The notes beneath the pieces are model-generated. The model made no database searches, was not told where the DNA came from, and was given only the letters and a program-made list of their open reading frames with translations. From Pseudolabrys sp. (GTDB lineage Bacteria > Pseudomonadota > Alphaproteobacteria > Rhizobiales > Xanthobacteraceae): DNA of 64,000 nt. Shown one piece after another: positions 35,911 to 44,437 of the stretch. The position numbers were made by a program, and so were the translations under genes. Location: contig JAURVZ010000060.1 of assembly GCA_030655215.1 (NCBI GenBank), forward strand, positions 1 to 64,000, in the 5' to 3' direction. Positions within the stretch are counted from its first letter, which is position 1. Each line of letters starts with the position of its first letter.

Positions 35911-36219
35911 ATGAGCGAACCTGCACCCGTCGTCGTCCACATCGTTGTGCATGGCCGCGTGCAGGGCGTCGGCTATCGCGTCTTCGTGCAGCGCGAGGCG
36001 GCGCGTCATTGCGTTGAAGGCTGGGTGCGCAATTGCCGCGACGGCACGGTCGAAGCTTTGTTCAAAGCTGAGCCGGAAGTGATCAATGACATGATCGCGG
36101 CCTGTCGGCGCGGGCCGCCGGGCGCGCGCGTCGATGCCATCGATCAGCGCGCCGGCTCGGACGCTGATTTAAGAGCGCGCGTGCCGGGCGAGGAATTCTC
36201 GCTACTGCCGACATTCTGA
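35911..36219 (+). CDS. acyP: Acylphosphatase
   Basis: The 102-residue protein begins [36 protein letters not shown] holds the catalytic Arg, and [14 protein letters not shown] holds the catalytic Asn. It hydrolyses acyl phosphates such as acetyl phosphate and carbamoyl phosphate. It lies 1 base after the gamma-glutamylcyclotransferase gene. Its last 76 bases overlap the convergent lipB gene, so both 3' ends encode two proteins. Confidence 0.93.
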   Translation: MSEPAPVVVHIVVHGRVQGVGYRVFVQREAARHCVEGWVRNCRDGTVEALFKAEPEVINDMIAACRRGPPGARVDAIDQRAGSDADLRARVPGEEFSLLPTF

Positions 36220-36911
36220 TCGGCGGTTTCGCCAAACAACTCCTCAAACGCGCCGCGCAGCGCCACATCGACATCGGTCATCGCCGCCGGAATCCCGAGA
36301 TCGACCACGCTGGTGACGCCATAGCGCGCGACGCTGACGCCGCAGGGCACGATGCCGCCGAAATGGGAGAGGTCGGGTTCAACATTGATGGCGATACCGT
36401 GCAGCGTCACCCAGCGCTTCACGCGGATGCCGAGCGCGGCAATCTTGTCTTCAAAGCCGTCACCTTTATCCGGCCGCTTCACCCAGACGCCGATGCGGTC
36501 TTCGCGCCGCTCTCCCTTCACATTGAAGGCGCCGAGCGTGCGGATGATCCATTCTTCCAAGGTGGCGACGAAGCGGCGCAGGTCGGGCCCGCGCCGCCGC
36601 AAATCGAGCATCACATAACCGACGCGCTGGCCAGGGCCGTGATAGGTCAGTTGGCCGCCGCGGCCGCTATCGTGCACCGGGAAGCGGGCGTCGAGCAGGT
36701 CGGCGCGGTTGGTGCTGGTGCCGGCGGTGTACAGCGGCGGGTGCTCGACCAGCCAGACCAGTTCAGAAGCCTCGCCATTGGCAATCGCTTCGGTGCGCGC
36801 ATCCATGAAGGCAACGGCGTCCTCATAAGCCACGGGTGAGTCGCTCACGCGCCATTCCACCGCCGCCATTCCGGCCGGTTGGGGCATCCCTAAATTCAGC
36901 TCGTCGCGCAT
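36144..36911 (-). CDS. lipB: Octanoyltransferase (lipoyl-ACP transfer)
   Basis: Using ATG 36911 (a GTG at 36920 and later ATGs are alternatives) gives 255 residues. LipB motifs: [41 protein letters not shown], the catalytic Lys in [15 protein letters not shown] and catalytic Cys in [15 protein letters not shown]. It moves octanoyl from ACP to lipoyl domains. The C-terminal 30 residues are a Ser/Glu-rich extension encoded opposite the acylphosphatase gene. A CtrA-like site overlaps the start. No Shine-Dalgarno is obvious. Confidence 0.92.
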   Translation of the reverse strand: MRDELNLGMPQPAGMAAVEWRVSDSPVAYEDAVAFMDARTEAIANGEASELVWLVEHPPLYTAGTSTNRADLLDARFPVHDSGRGGQLTYHGPGQRVGYVMLDLRRRGPDLRRFVATLEEWIIRTLGAFNVKGERREDRIGVWVKRPDKGDGFEDKIAALGIRVKRWVTLHGIAINVEPDLSHFGGIVPCGVSVARYGVTSVVDLGIPAAMTDVDVALRGAFEELFGETADQNVGSSENSSPGTRALKSASEPAR

Positions 36912-36912
36912 A

Positions 36913-36927
36913 TTAACCACTGATTAA
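36913..36927. promoter_or_regulatory. CtrA-like site (TTAA-N7-TTAA) between lipB and fliN
   Basis: TTAA (36913-36916), CCACTGA, TTAA (36924-36927), continuing ACCAT. This is an exact TTAA-N7-TTAA CtrA consensus and also includes the TTAACCAT form. It lies about 75 bases before fliN, a class CtrA often controls, and over the lipB start. Confidence 0.5.
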
Positions 36928-37001
36928 CCATACCATGGTGACCATGGCGCAAGGCCCCGTTTCCGAGAGGGCAAGACGATTCATGACAGGAAGTTGGGCA
37001 C

Positions 37002-37244
37002 GTGGGCACATTTGACAAGGTTTCAATCGACATCACGGTGGTGCTCGGCACCACGACCATGCCGATCCATCAGGTCCTGCGTCTCGGCCGCGGCGCCATC
37101 ATTGAACTCGATGCCGGCGAGGACGACGCCGTCAGCATCCTCGCCAACAACCTGCCGGTCGCCAAGGGCACGGTGGTTGTGAACGGCAACCGCATCGCGG
37201 TCGAGGTTGGCGAATTGCTGCAGCGCCCGGCCGATATGCGCTAG
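37002..37244 (+). CDS. fliN: FliN-type flagellar motor switch protein (SpoA domain)
   Basis: A GTG at 37002, with AGGAAG upstream, gives 80 residues that form a single SpoA (surface presentation of antigens) domain: VSIDITVVLGTTTMPIHQVLRLGRGAIIELD and NNLPVAKGTVVVNGNRIAVEVGE. This is the minimal FliN, which forms the base of the flagellar C-ring. No other flagellar gene is in the window, so it is detached from the main cluster. A CtrA-like site lies just upstream. Confidence 0.9.
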   Translation: MGTFDKVSIDITVVLGTTTMPIHQVLRLGRGAIIELDAGEDDAVSILANNLPVAKGTVVVNGNRIAVEVGELLQRPADMR

Positions 37245-37329
37245 ACGGCCGTTTGCAGCCTCAAATTCGGGTCCAAGCAGCCCGATGCCATAACGGCTTG
37301 ATGGCACGGCAAAATTCCCGTCGATCTTG

Positions 37330-37350
37330 CCTGAGAGAATGCCTCTCAGG
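37330..37350. promoter_or_regulatory. Inverted repeat between fliN and tRNA-Leu
   Basis: CCTGAGAG (37330-37337) pairs perfectly with CTCTCAGG (37343-37350), loop AATGC. It lies 86 bases after fliN and 80 bases before the tRNA gene. There is no T-run, so a terminator is doubtful. An operator or an RNA stem are alternatives. Confidence 0.4.
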
Positions 37351-37430
37351 GCCTTGTCCCTTGTAACCCTATTTGTTAGACGATGCGCCGTTACAGGGGC
37401 GCGGCTACCGACGCGTTCTCTTCGTACTAT

Positions 37431-37515
37431 GCGGCCGTGGCGGAATTGGTAGACGCACTGCCTTGAGGTGGCAGCGGAGCAATCCGTGGAAGTTCGAGTC
37501 TTCTCGGCCGCACCA
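37431..37515 (+). tRNA. tRNA-Leu (anticodon GAG)
   Basis: The acceptor stem GCGGCCG (37431-37437) pairs with CGGCCGC (37505-37511), followed by A and an encoded CCA (37513-37515). The anticodon stem CTGCC/GGCAG encloses loop TTGAGGT with anticodon GAG at 37465-37467. A long variable arm (CGGA...TCCG) and a T-loop GTTCGAGTC mark it as a class II leucine tRNA. It reads CUC and CUU codons. Length is 85 bases. Confidence 0.97.
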
Positions 37516-37550
37516 GTACACTCTTCATCTTTTACATCGCTGTTTCGTTC

Positions 37551-37576
37551 ATTCCCGCACCATTAGGTGCGGGAAT
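37551..37576 (+). repeat. Hairpin after tRNA-Leu
   Basis: ATTCCCGCACC (37551-37561) pairs perfectly with GGTGCGGGAAT (37566-37576) around ATTA. It lies 35 bases after the tRNA. Ts precede rather than follow it, so it is either a terminator on the opposite strand or an intergenic palindrome. Confidence 0.5.
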
Positions 37577-37695
37577 CGACGGCTCGCGGCTGTCTCGCCG
37601 CTCACCTCGGGCCGGTAGCGAACAGACGCCGGTAGCGGGTTGCCGCTACACCACCGCCGCCGTAGACTGTGGCGGCAATGGGGCGGGGGTCTTTC

Positions 37696-38208
37696 ATGAT
37701 GCGGTTTGCGGGGCTTTTGGCGAGTCTGTTTCTGCTGGCGGGATGTGCGTCGGTCGTGCGTGGCACGTCCGAGGCTGTGCAGTTCGACAGTGAGCCGCCG
37801 GGCGCCGAAATGCGCTCCATCGTCGATTATCCCTGCGGCGGGCCGTGCCCGACCAATCAGCAAGGCGGGGCCGGCGGCAGCGCCTATGTCGAGTCGGACG
37901 TCAAGACGCCGGTCGAAAACGGACCGGCCTGCGTGACGCCCTGCGTCGCCGAGGTGAAGCGCAACCAGGCGCTCATCGTTACTTTCAGCAAAGCCGGCTA
38001 CGAGCCGCAAACCGTCAAGCTGGGCGTGCAGGTTTCCGGCGGCGGCGCTGCCGGCGTCGCCGGCAACGTCTTGGTGGGTGGCGGTGTTGGAATGCTCGTC
38101 GATGCCGGCACGGGCGCGGGGATGGATCATCACCCGAACCCGCTGAAGGTGACGCTGCAGCCAATCCGGCAGGCGGCACCAGCCGCTGCAAGAAAGCCGC
38201 GGCGGTAG
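37696..38208 (+). CDS. Lipoprotein with PEGA-like domain, function unknown
   Basis: ATG 37696, after GGGGG, gives 170 residues. The lipobox LLAGC (Cys18) marks a lipoprotein. The mature part has VQFDSEPPGAEMRSIVDY and VEVKRNQALIVTFSKAGYEPQTVKL (the second read as EVKRNQALIVTFSKAGYE), the PEGA pattern of small surface-exposed domains, with two Cys pairs between. A Gly-rich helix-like stretch near the C-terminus may be membrane-active. Function is unknown, but PEGA domains often bind the cell wall. Confidence 0.8.
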   Translation: MMRFAGLLASLFLLAGCASVVRGTSEAVQFDSEPPGAEMRSIVDYPCGGPCPTNQQGGAGGSAYVESDVKTPVENGPACVTPCVAEVKRNQALIVTFSKAGYEPQTVKLGVQVSGGGAAGVAGNVLVGGGVGMLVDAGTGAGMDHHPNPLKVTLQPIRQAAPAAARKPRR

Positions 38209-38210
38209 CG

Positions 38211-38240
38211 GCTCACACAGTCTCAATGCGGATCAGTTTG
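38211..38240 (-). pseudogene. Remnant of a second DUF3830 C-terminus
   Basis: The minus strand of 38211-38240 encodes VKLIRIETV followed by a stop, echoing the AKPIRIEAV end of the intact DUF3830 gene at 38293. The bases are clearly related too (CTCAATGCGGATCAG against TTCAATACGGATCGG). A repeat-like segment lies between. It appears to be the 3' scar of a duplication. Confidence 0.5.
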
Positions 38241-38292
38241 ACCGTCACCCTGATGTGCGAGGAAAGCATTGCTCAGTGAAGGCCGACGACCC

Positions 38293-38706
38293 TCACACCG
38301 CTTCAATACGGATCGGCTTGGCGCCTTCGTACAGCACCGCGCGGCCGAATTCGTATAAGCGGTCCATGCCGGACGTCAGCGTGATGAAGTGATTGCCGGC
38401 GAGCTGCCCGAGCTTCGAGGCGAAATGCACCGCGCCGTAGGCGAGCAGGATTTCGGTTTCACTGATGCCGCCCGGATAGACGATCATCTGGCCCGGATGC
38501 GGATAGCTGGTGTGGTTCTCGTAAGTGAGGCCGAGATCGAGGTCGCCGAGCGGCACCCACACGCCTTCGCCGCTCCAGCGCACGTGGATGACCTTCTGTT
38601 CGTAAGGCAACAACTTCTTGAAGATGGCCACGGTCTTGGGCGCCAGTTCGGTCTCGAACTTGGCGTCGAACACGAACGATCCGGCGGTAATGCGTAGCTT
38701 GTCCAT
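38293..38706 (-). CDS. DUF3830-family cyclophilin-like protein
   Basis: ATG 38706 (MDKLRITAGSFVFDAKFE) gives 137 residues. In-frame upstream sequence does not resemble the family. The DUF3830 pattern is visible: FKKLLPYEQKVIHVRWSGEG, NHTSYPHPGQMIVYPGGISETEILLAYG and HFITLTSG. The fold is beta-barrel, like cyclophilin. Members often sit with ring-opening or cyclic-imide genes, but none is adjacent. Function is unknown. A C-terminal echo lies just downstream. Confidence 0.85.
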   Translation of the reverse strand: MDKLRITAGSFVFDAKFETELAPKTVAIFKKLLPYEQKVIHVRWSGEGVWVPLGDLDLGLTYENHTSYPHPGQMIVYPGGISETEILLAYGAVHFASKLGQLAGNHFITLTSGMDRLYEFGRAVLYEGAKPIRIEAV

Positions 38707-38804
38707 CTTGGCTCCTGACCCTGCTTGAGGGCTCCGAATAGCGATTAAGTCCGGCACCGCCAATGCTGCACCGGCTCGGCGGTTATGACAATTGGCCGGC
38801 CAGC

Positions 38805-39806
38805 CTAGCGGGACCGGAACATGCCGCCGAAAAGCGAGGCTGAGGCGGTCTGCGTCCTGCGCGTCTTCTGCTCGAGCGCCGCCGCCAGTTTTATGTCGCG
38901 CGGCGAAGGCTTCGACTTGTCGGTGCGGGCGGCGGTCTTGATCGAGCCGGTGGTCTCTTCCTTCTGCGGTGCGACGCGCGGCCAACCCGGCTTCTCCGCC
39001 ACCATTGTCGGCGGTAACGGCGGCACGCTGTCCGGACGCTCGCCGCCTGGCACAGCGTGGACGACCCGGTAGCCCTTGGCCTTCAGCTCCTTGAGCAAAG
39101 CCGGCACGGCATTGGCGGTTGCCGGGTTGATGTCATGCAGCAGCAGAACGCCACGATGGCCCTTGGCGGCGAGCCGGTCCATCGCCTTGCGCACAATCTG
39201 CGCCGAGGTGATGCCGCGGTGCCAGTCGTCGGCGACCTCGTCGGCGCTCCACACTGACAGGCGCTGCGCGGCGAGGTAGCCTTCCGCCTCGTTCGAGCGG
39301 GCGAGGCCCGGAATGCGGAAAAACGGCGCGACGGCGCGGTTATCGCCGACGGCTTTCTTCACCGAGGCGATGCCGCCATCGACTTCGCTGGAAATGCGCT
39401 TGAGGCCGAGCTCGCCGAGGCTGAACGGATGATGCTGGCTGTGCGTGCCGATCGTGTGCCCGGCATTGTAGATCTTGCGCACCAGGTCCGGATTGTTGCG
39501 CGCCATGGTGCCGACGAGGAAATAGGTCGCCTTGACGCATTCCTTGGCCAGCGCGTCGAGCACCCGGTTGGAATAGGGCGGCAACGGGCCGTCGTCGAAG
39601 GTGATGACCACCTCATGGTCGTTCAGCGGCAAGGTCGCCCGGTACTGCATCGTCCCAATGCGCGGGAAGGCCTTGGTTTCGACCGTTAACGTCCGGCTGG
39701 TGCCGAGCGCGTTCGGATTGCCGGGGCAGGGTGCCGCCCAGGCTGAAGACAATAGGGTGCTCATGCTGCCGATAAGGCAACCAACAACAATCAGAGTTTT
39801 CTGCAT
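38805..39806 (-). CDS. Exported polysaccharide deacetylase
   Basis: The 333-residue protein has a signal peptide (cut near AWA/AP), then a NodB-type domain with TFDDGP (metal Asp72) and the metal histidines H122 and H126 in THSQHHPF. RIPGLARSNEAEGYLAAQ and LLLHDINP are the later motifs. It probably removes acyl groups from a cell-surface polysaccharide or peptidoglycan. The C-terminal 60 residues are a basic Pro/Lys-rich tail. It is paralogous to the next upstream gene (39988), sharing motif positions exactly. Confidence 0.9.
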   Translation of the reverse strand: MQKTLIVVGCLIGSMSTLLSSAWAAPCPGNPNALGTSRTLTVETKAFPRIGTMQYRATLPLNDHEVVITFDDGPLPPYSNRVLDALAKECVKATYFLVGTMARNNPDLVRKIYNAGHTIGTHSQHHPFSLGELGLKRISSEVDGGIASVKKAVGDNRAVAPFFRIPGLARSNEAEGYLAAQRLSVWSADEVADDWHRGITSAQIVRKAMDRLAAKGHRGVLLLHDINPATANAVPALLKELKAKGYRVVHAVPGGERPDSVPPLPPTMVAEKPGWPRVAPQKEETTGSIKTAARTDKSKPSPRDIKLAAALEQKTRRTQTASASLFGGMFRSR

Positions 39807-39881
39807 AACGCCCCGAACCGAATCCGCCTTCGATGCCGAAACCGAAGGTGGCGGAACGCGGCTTAAAACGCGATATAGCCG

Positions 39882-39972
39882 TTAACCAATTAACCCGTAT
39901 GGTTAACGATCTAAGCCATTGATTTTGTTACGCTCTCAAAAAGCGCATTAACCATGTTTTCAACAGGGTTAA
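39882..39972. promoter_or_regulatory. Cluster of five TTAACC motifs between the deacetylase genes
   Basis: TTAACC or its complement occurs at 39882, 39890, 39901, 39948 and 39967. The copies at 39901 and 39948 match the TTAACCAT CtrA form. The spacings are not N7, so CtrA binding is possible but not exact. It lies upstream of the deacetylase starting at 39806. Confidence 0.35.
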
Positions 39973-39987
39973 TTTTTGCCGGCCGTT

Positions 39988-40758
39988 TTAGTGGTCCGCG
40001 GGCACCACATGGACGATGCGATATCCACGCCGCTTCAGCTCGCGCAGCAGGGCCGGGACCATTGCGGCGGTCTGCACCTTGGTGTCGTGCAGCAACACGA
40101 TTCCACGGCCAACATGATCGATCCGGTCGAGCAGGAGATGAAGCTGCGTTTCCGGCGCCATCGGCAGCCAGTCGCTGGCCCAGACGTCTGCGCCGAACAC
40201 GACAATGCCACGCTGCTCGAGGCGGTCGAGGAGCGGCCCGCTCGAGGCAAAGCCGGGAAAGCGGAAGAACGGCGTCGTCGGGTCGGTGCGAGCCTGGCCA
40301 GTGGCGGCGCGTTCGTCGCTGGCGATGCCGCGGTTGATGTCGGCCTCGGCCTTGTCGACCGGCATCTGGCTCAGCATTGGGTGAGAATAGCTGTGATGGG
40401 CGATGGTATGGCCTTCGGCAAGCGCGCGCCGGACGATCTGCGGATGCGCGTCGGTATTGCGGCCAAGCAGGAAGAAGGTGGCGCGGACGCATTCCGCCTT
40501 CAGCGCGTTGAGCACCCGTGGCGTCGTTGTCGGCCACGGGCCGTCATCGAAGGTCAGCACCAGTTCCTTGTCACGCAGCGGCAGGGTCTGCGGGAAATGC
40601 TTGCGGCCAACCCTGGGTGTCCTACTGGCGTCGACTGTCAGCACCCGCGCTGTACCGAGCGCATCGGGATTGGCGCAGGGCTCTGCCAAAGCAGGCGAAG
40701 AACTGGCCGCCCACGCTGTCAGAACAGCGGCAAGAGCGATGACAAAAATACGACTCAT
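39988..40758 (-). CDS. Exported polysaccharide deacetylase (paralogue)
   Basis: The 256-residue protein has a signal peptide ending ALA/EP and the same domain as the 39806 gene: TFDDGP at 69-74 and H122/H126 in HHSYSHP. FFRFPGFASSGPLLDRLEQ and LLHDTKVQ follow. It lacks the long basic tail of its neighbour. The two presumably arose by tandem duplication, and may differ in substrate or stage. It lies 181 bases upstream of the other on the same strand. Confidence 0.9.
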   Translation of the reverse strand: MSRIFVIALAAVLTAWAASSSPALAEPCANPDALGTARVLTVDASRTPRVGRKHFPQTLPLRDKELVLTFDDGPWPTTTPRVLNALKAECVRATFFLLGRNTDAHPQIVRRALAEGHTIAHHSYSHPMLSQMPVDKAEADINRGIASDERAATGQARTDPTTPFFRFPGFASSGPLLDRLEQRGIVVFGADVWASDWLPMAPETQLHLLLDRIDHVGRGIVLLHDTKVQTAAMVPALLRELKRRGYRIVHVVPADH

Positions 40759-40919
40759 AATGCGCCTCGGCCGCGACCTTTGACCGCAATGGCGAAGATC
40801 GGCAAGGCCGCGCGATAAACGCGGTTAAGTGGCGCATTCTGCACGATTAATGTTTGCTTCCGCGCAAGCGCCAAGCGTACAAGCGCCTCACGTTTCATCT
40901 TCTCCTGCCGGGGCACGGC

Positions 40920-42323
40920 ATGAACGCGCAAGCCAACTCAAAAGTCCTGGAGAAGCCGCCGCTGCGCGACGAAAACGGCGCCATCCGCGCCGATTTCGTT
41001 GCCGAGGCCGCGCGCGCGATCGAAGCCCTCGACGTGCCGACGCTGCGCGTCCTCGTCGGCGACCTTCATGAATCCGACGTCGGCGCGCTGCTCGAGGCTT
41101 TGGAGCACGACGACCGGCCGCGGCTGGTCGAACTGCTCGGCATCGACTTCGACTTCACAGCGCTGACCGAAGTGGATGATACCGTCCGCGAGGACATCCT
41201 CGAGGAACTCGAGCCGCAAACCGTCGCCGAGGGCGTCCGCGATATCGATTCCGATGACGCCGTCACCATTCTCGAGGATATGCCGCGCGACGAGCAGACG
41301 GACATTCTCGGCCGCTTGCCGGATGACGAACGCCTCGCGCTGACACGCAGCCTCGATTACCCGGAAGACTCCGCCGGCCGGCGGATGCAAACCGAATATA
41401 TCGCGGTCCCGCCAGGCTGGGATGTTGGCCGCGCCATCGACTACATGCGCGAGACCGAAGAACTGCCAGAGCAGTTTTACGAGCTTTATGTTGTTGATGA
41501 TGACGGCCGTTTCCTCGGCGCCGTATCGCTCGACAGGCTGCTGCGCAGCAAAAGGCCGGTGCCGATTGCCGACCTGATGGATGAAGAGCGCCGCCGGGTT
41601 CGCGCCGACGAAGACCAGGAAAGCGTAGCGCGGCTGTTCCAGCGCTACGATCTGGTCGCCGCGCCGGTGGTCGATGCCAATGAACGTCTGGTTGGCGTCA
41701 TTACGCACGACGACATTGCTGACGTTATCGTTGAGGAGGCGGAAGAGGACATCAAGGCGCTCGGTGGTGTCGCCGCCGATGAAGAACTGTCCGACACCGT
41801 CTGGTCGATCGCCCGCGGCCGCTTCAACTGGCTGCTGGTCAATCTCGGGACCGCATTTCTGGCATCGTCGGTGCTTGGCGCCTTCGAGGGCGAATTGCAG
41901 AAGATGGTGGCCCTAGCTGTGCTGGCGCCGATCGTCGCCGGGCAGGGCGGCAATGCCACCACTCAGACCATGACCATCGCCGTGCGCGCGCTGGCGACGC
42001 AGGAGCTCAGCAGCAGCAATGCGCGCCGCGTCATCATCCGCGAACTGCTGGTCGGCTTGCTGAATGGTATCGCCTTTGCCGTGATTGCCGGTGTTGCCGC
42101 CTATGCCTGGTTCAACGTCCCCGGCCTCGGCATTGTCATGGGTCTGGCCATGATCTGCACCATGGTCGCGGCGGCGGCGGGCGGTATTCTTATCCCGCTC
42201 GGCCTGCATCGCCTGAAGATCGATCCGGCGGTGGCGTCGAGCCCATTCGTCTCGACGGTGACCGACATTGTCGGGTTTTTCTCGTTCCTGGCCATCGCCA
42301 CTTTGTGGTTCGGCCTGCGCTGA
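40920..42323 (+). CDS. mgtE: MgtE-family magnesium transporter
   Basis: ATG 40920 gives 467 residues. Domains in order: MgtE N-terminal superhelical domain (VGDLHESDVGALLEAL, DDAVTILEDMPRDEQ), two CBS domains (SLDRLLRSKRPVPIADLM, DLVAAPVVDANERLVGVIT), and five transmembrane segments with the pore region PIVAGQGGNATTQTMTI. It is a Mg2+-gated Mg2+ channel in the inner membrane. No M-box riboswitch is visible in the 160 bases before it. Confidence 0.95.
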   Translation: MNAQANSKVLEKPPLRDENGAIRADFVAEAARAIEALDVPTLRVLVGDLHESDVGALLEALEHDDRPRLVELLGIDFDFTALTEVDDTVREDILEELEPQTVAEGVRDIDSDDAVTILEDMPRDEQTDILGRLPDDERLALTRSLDYPEDSAGRRMQTEYIAVPPGWDVGRAIDYMRETEELPEQFYELYVVDDDGRFLGAVSLDRLLRSKRPVPIADLMDEERRRVRADEDQESVARLFQRYDLVAAPVVDANERLVGVITHDDIADVIVEEAEEDIKALGGVAADEELSDTVWSIARGRFNWLLVNLGTAFLASSVLGAFEGELQKMVALAVLAPIVAGQGGNATTQTMTIAVRALATQELSSSNARRVIIRELLVGLLNGIAFAVIAGVAAYAWFNVPGLGIVMGLAMICTMVAAAAGGILIPLGLHRLKIDPAVASSPFVSTVTDIVGFFSFLAIATLWFGLR

Positions 42324-42471
42324 TTGCGCGAAAACCAGCATAATTAGGCCTGATAGCCGATTGCCCGGCGCTATGGTTACCCTTCATTCACCGTCTTTGC
42401 TGACTCGACATTAAGGCTGACTCTTTATCCCTGAGGCGCTGGGGACCGCAGTGTATCGCGGGGAGTAAAGA

Positions 42472-44391
42472 GTGCGCGGCGAAGCTGTATCGAAAAAGGC
42501 CCGGTCTGCTCCGGGGCGCGGCTGGCTGGCTTTGGCAAATGGCGCCGGGGCCGGACAGAAGCATGCGCAGGATGGCGTTAGTCGCGCCAAGGCCCGCCGC
42601 AAATTCTCGGCGTCGCGCCTGATCGTCCTTCTCGCCTTGCTCGCCGTCGGTACCACCGTGATCAGCGCCGGCGTCGGCTACGGCATGGCGCGACAGAGCG
42701 ACGAGAATTTATGGTCGGATCAGCGCACCGCCTTGCGCAATGCGGTCGGCGAATTCCGCAACTTGTTCGGCCAGAACCGCCAGGTCGATCCGCGCTTTGT
42801 CCGCATGGTCGAGCACAGCGCGCGCCTGCAGGACCTCAAATTCGAGACCGAGCCCTCCGCAAGCGACCGTGAGTCGCAGCCTGTGCTGGATGCGCAAGGC
42901 CGCATCGCCGGCTTCTTCACCTGGGAGAAGACGCGGCCGATGGGCGCGGCGATGGACCGGCTGATGCCCTATATCTCCGGGCTGGCGATTGCGCTGATTG
43001 GCTTTGCCGGCTTCTCACTGGCGCAATTGCGCCGCACCCGGCGTGAACTGACACTGAGCGAAGAGCAGGCGCGCCGCGCCGCCGACGAAGACAAGCTCAC
43101 CGGCTTGCCCAACCACGCCAAGACTCTCGAACTGCTTGACCTCTATCTCGCCGAACATGCCGCGCATGAGACGACCACCTTCGCGCTGATCGAACTTGAT
43201 GGCATGGAAGACGTCACTTCCCATCTTGGCGTGCTCGGCAGCGATGAACTGATCGTCGCCGTCGCCGATCGTCTGCGCGAGGCCATCCCGGCCGAAGCCG
43301 TCATCGGCCGCGTCGGCAGTGACCGCTTCGCGCTGATGCTGATTGCCGAGGATGAAATCGACGTCGAGCCGATGATCCGCACCGTGCTGGAGAATATCGC
43401 GCGGCCGCATTGGTTCGAGAGCGTCGTCCGCGTCAGCGCCCATGCCGGTTTCGCCCAAGCGCCACGGCACGCCACGACCCGTGGGGAACTCACCCGCCGC
43501 GCCGAACTGGCCTTGCGGGCGGCGGCCAAAAAGGGCCCCGGCGCCATTGTCGGTTTTGAGGCCGCCATCGATACCGTCACGACCGACCAAAAGTTCATCC
43601 AGCGTGAACTCCCGCGCGCGCTGAGCGCCAATGAACTCGAACTGCATTATCAGCCGATCATCGCCGCGCATGGCGGCCGCATTGTTGGCGTTGAGGCCTT
43701 GCTCCGCTGGACCCATCCGCAACGCGGCGCCATTGGCCCGGCCGTATTCATACCAGTCGCCGAGCAGATGGGGCTGATGGATACGCTGGGCGCCTTCGTG
43801 CTGCGCCGTGCATTGCAGGAAGCCAAGCGTTGGCCCGACCTCTATATCGCCGTCAACCTGTCGCCGTTACAGGTGCGTGACCACACGATTGTTGATGTGG
43901 TGCGTTCGGCACTGGAGGAAAGCGGCGTGCCGCCGTCACGCCTGATGCTGGAAATCACCGAAGGCGTGCTGATCGATAATCCGGAAGAGATGGTCCGGCG
44001 CATCGAAGACCTGCATGCGCTCGGCGTGCGCGTTGCGCTCGACGATTTCGGCTCCGGCTATTCCAACCTCAGCTATCTGCAGCGCTTCCCGCTCGACAAG
44101 CTCAAGATCGACCGCAGCTTCGTGGTCGCGCTCGGCACGTCGGCCAATGGCGGCGTCATCATTCAGGCCATTGTCGCGCTCGGGCGCGCGCTTGGCCTGT
44201 CGGTGCTGGTCGAAGGTGTCGAGACCGAGCAGCAGCGCGTGCTGCTGCGGCTGGCCGGCTGCGACGAGATGCAGGGCTTCCTGTTCGCCAAACCGGCACC
44301 GGCCGCGACGATCGACCGGCTGCTGAGCCAGCAGAAGCAGAACGCCGGCAGCAAAGGGATTTCGGCACCGCCGGCGACGCTGACAGCCTGA
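42472..44391 (+). CDS. Membrane c-di-GMP phosphodiesterase with degenerate GGDEF and intact EAL
   Basis: A GTG at 42472, with GGGGAG upstream, gives 639 residues. Two transmembrane segments (about 48-68 and 160-180) flank a periplasmic loop. The GGDEF domain has VGSDRF in place of GG(D/E)EF, so it should not make c-di-GMP. The EAL domain keeps VEALLRW (E408), [23 protein letters not shown] and EGVETEQ. It should degrade c-di-GMP, with the degenerate GGDEF probably a regulator. It opposes the cyclase at 13021 in function. Confidence 0.93.
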   Translation: MRGEAVSKKARSAPGRGWLALANGAGAGQKHAQDGVSRAKARRKFSASRLIVLLALLAVGTTVISAGVGYGMARQSDENLWSDQRTALRNAVGEFRNLFGQNRQVDPRFVRMVEHSARLQDLKFETEPSASDRESQPVLDAQGRIAGFFTWEKTRPMGAAMDRLMPYISGLAIALIGFAGFSLAQLRRTRRELTLSEEQARRAADEDKLTGLPNHAKTLELLDLYLAEHAAHETTTFALIELDGMEDVTSHLGVLGSDELIVAVADRLREAIPAEAVIGRVGSDRFALMLIAEDEIDVEPMIRTVLENIARPHWFESVVRVSAHAGFAQAPRHATTRGELTRRAELALRAAAKKGPGAIVGFEAAIDTVTTDQKFIQRELPRALSANELELHYQPIIAAHGGRIVGVEALLRWTHPQRGAIGPAVFIPVAEQMGLMDTLGAFVLRRALQEAKRWPDLYIAVNLSPLQVRDHTIVDVVRSALEESGVPPSRLMLEITEGVLIDNPEEMVRRIEDLHALGVRVALDDFGSGYSNLSYLQRFPLDKLKIDRSFVVALGTSANGGVIIQAIVALGRALGLSVLVEGVETEQQRVLLRLAGCDEMQGFLFAKPAPAATIDRLLSQQKQNAGSKGISAPPATLTA

Positions 44392-44437
44392 CATTCAGCC
44401 TATACAGTGCGTGCCAACGATACACCGGAGGCGGCGC

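Noticed and set aside
40759-40919. Mg2+ riboswitch (M-box) before mgtE
   Set aside because: No long conserved leader is seen in the 160 bases, part of which is shared with the divergent deacetylase promoter.
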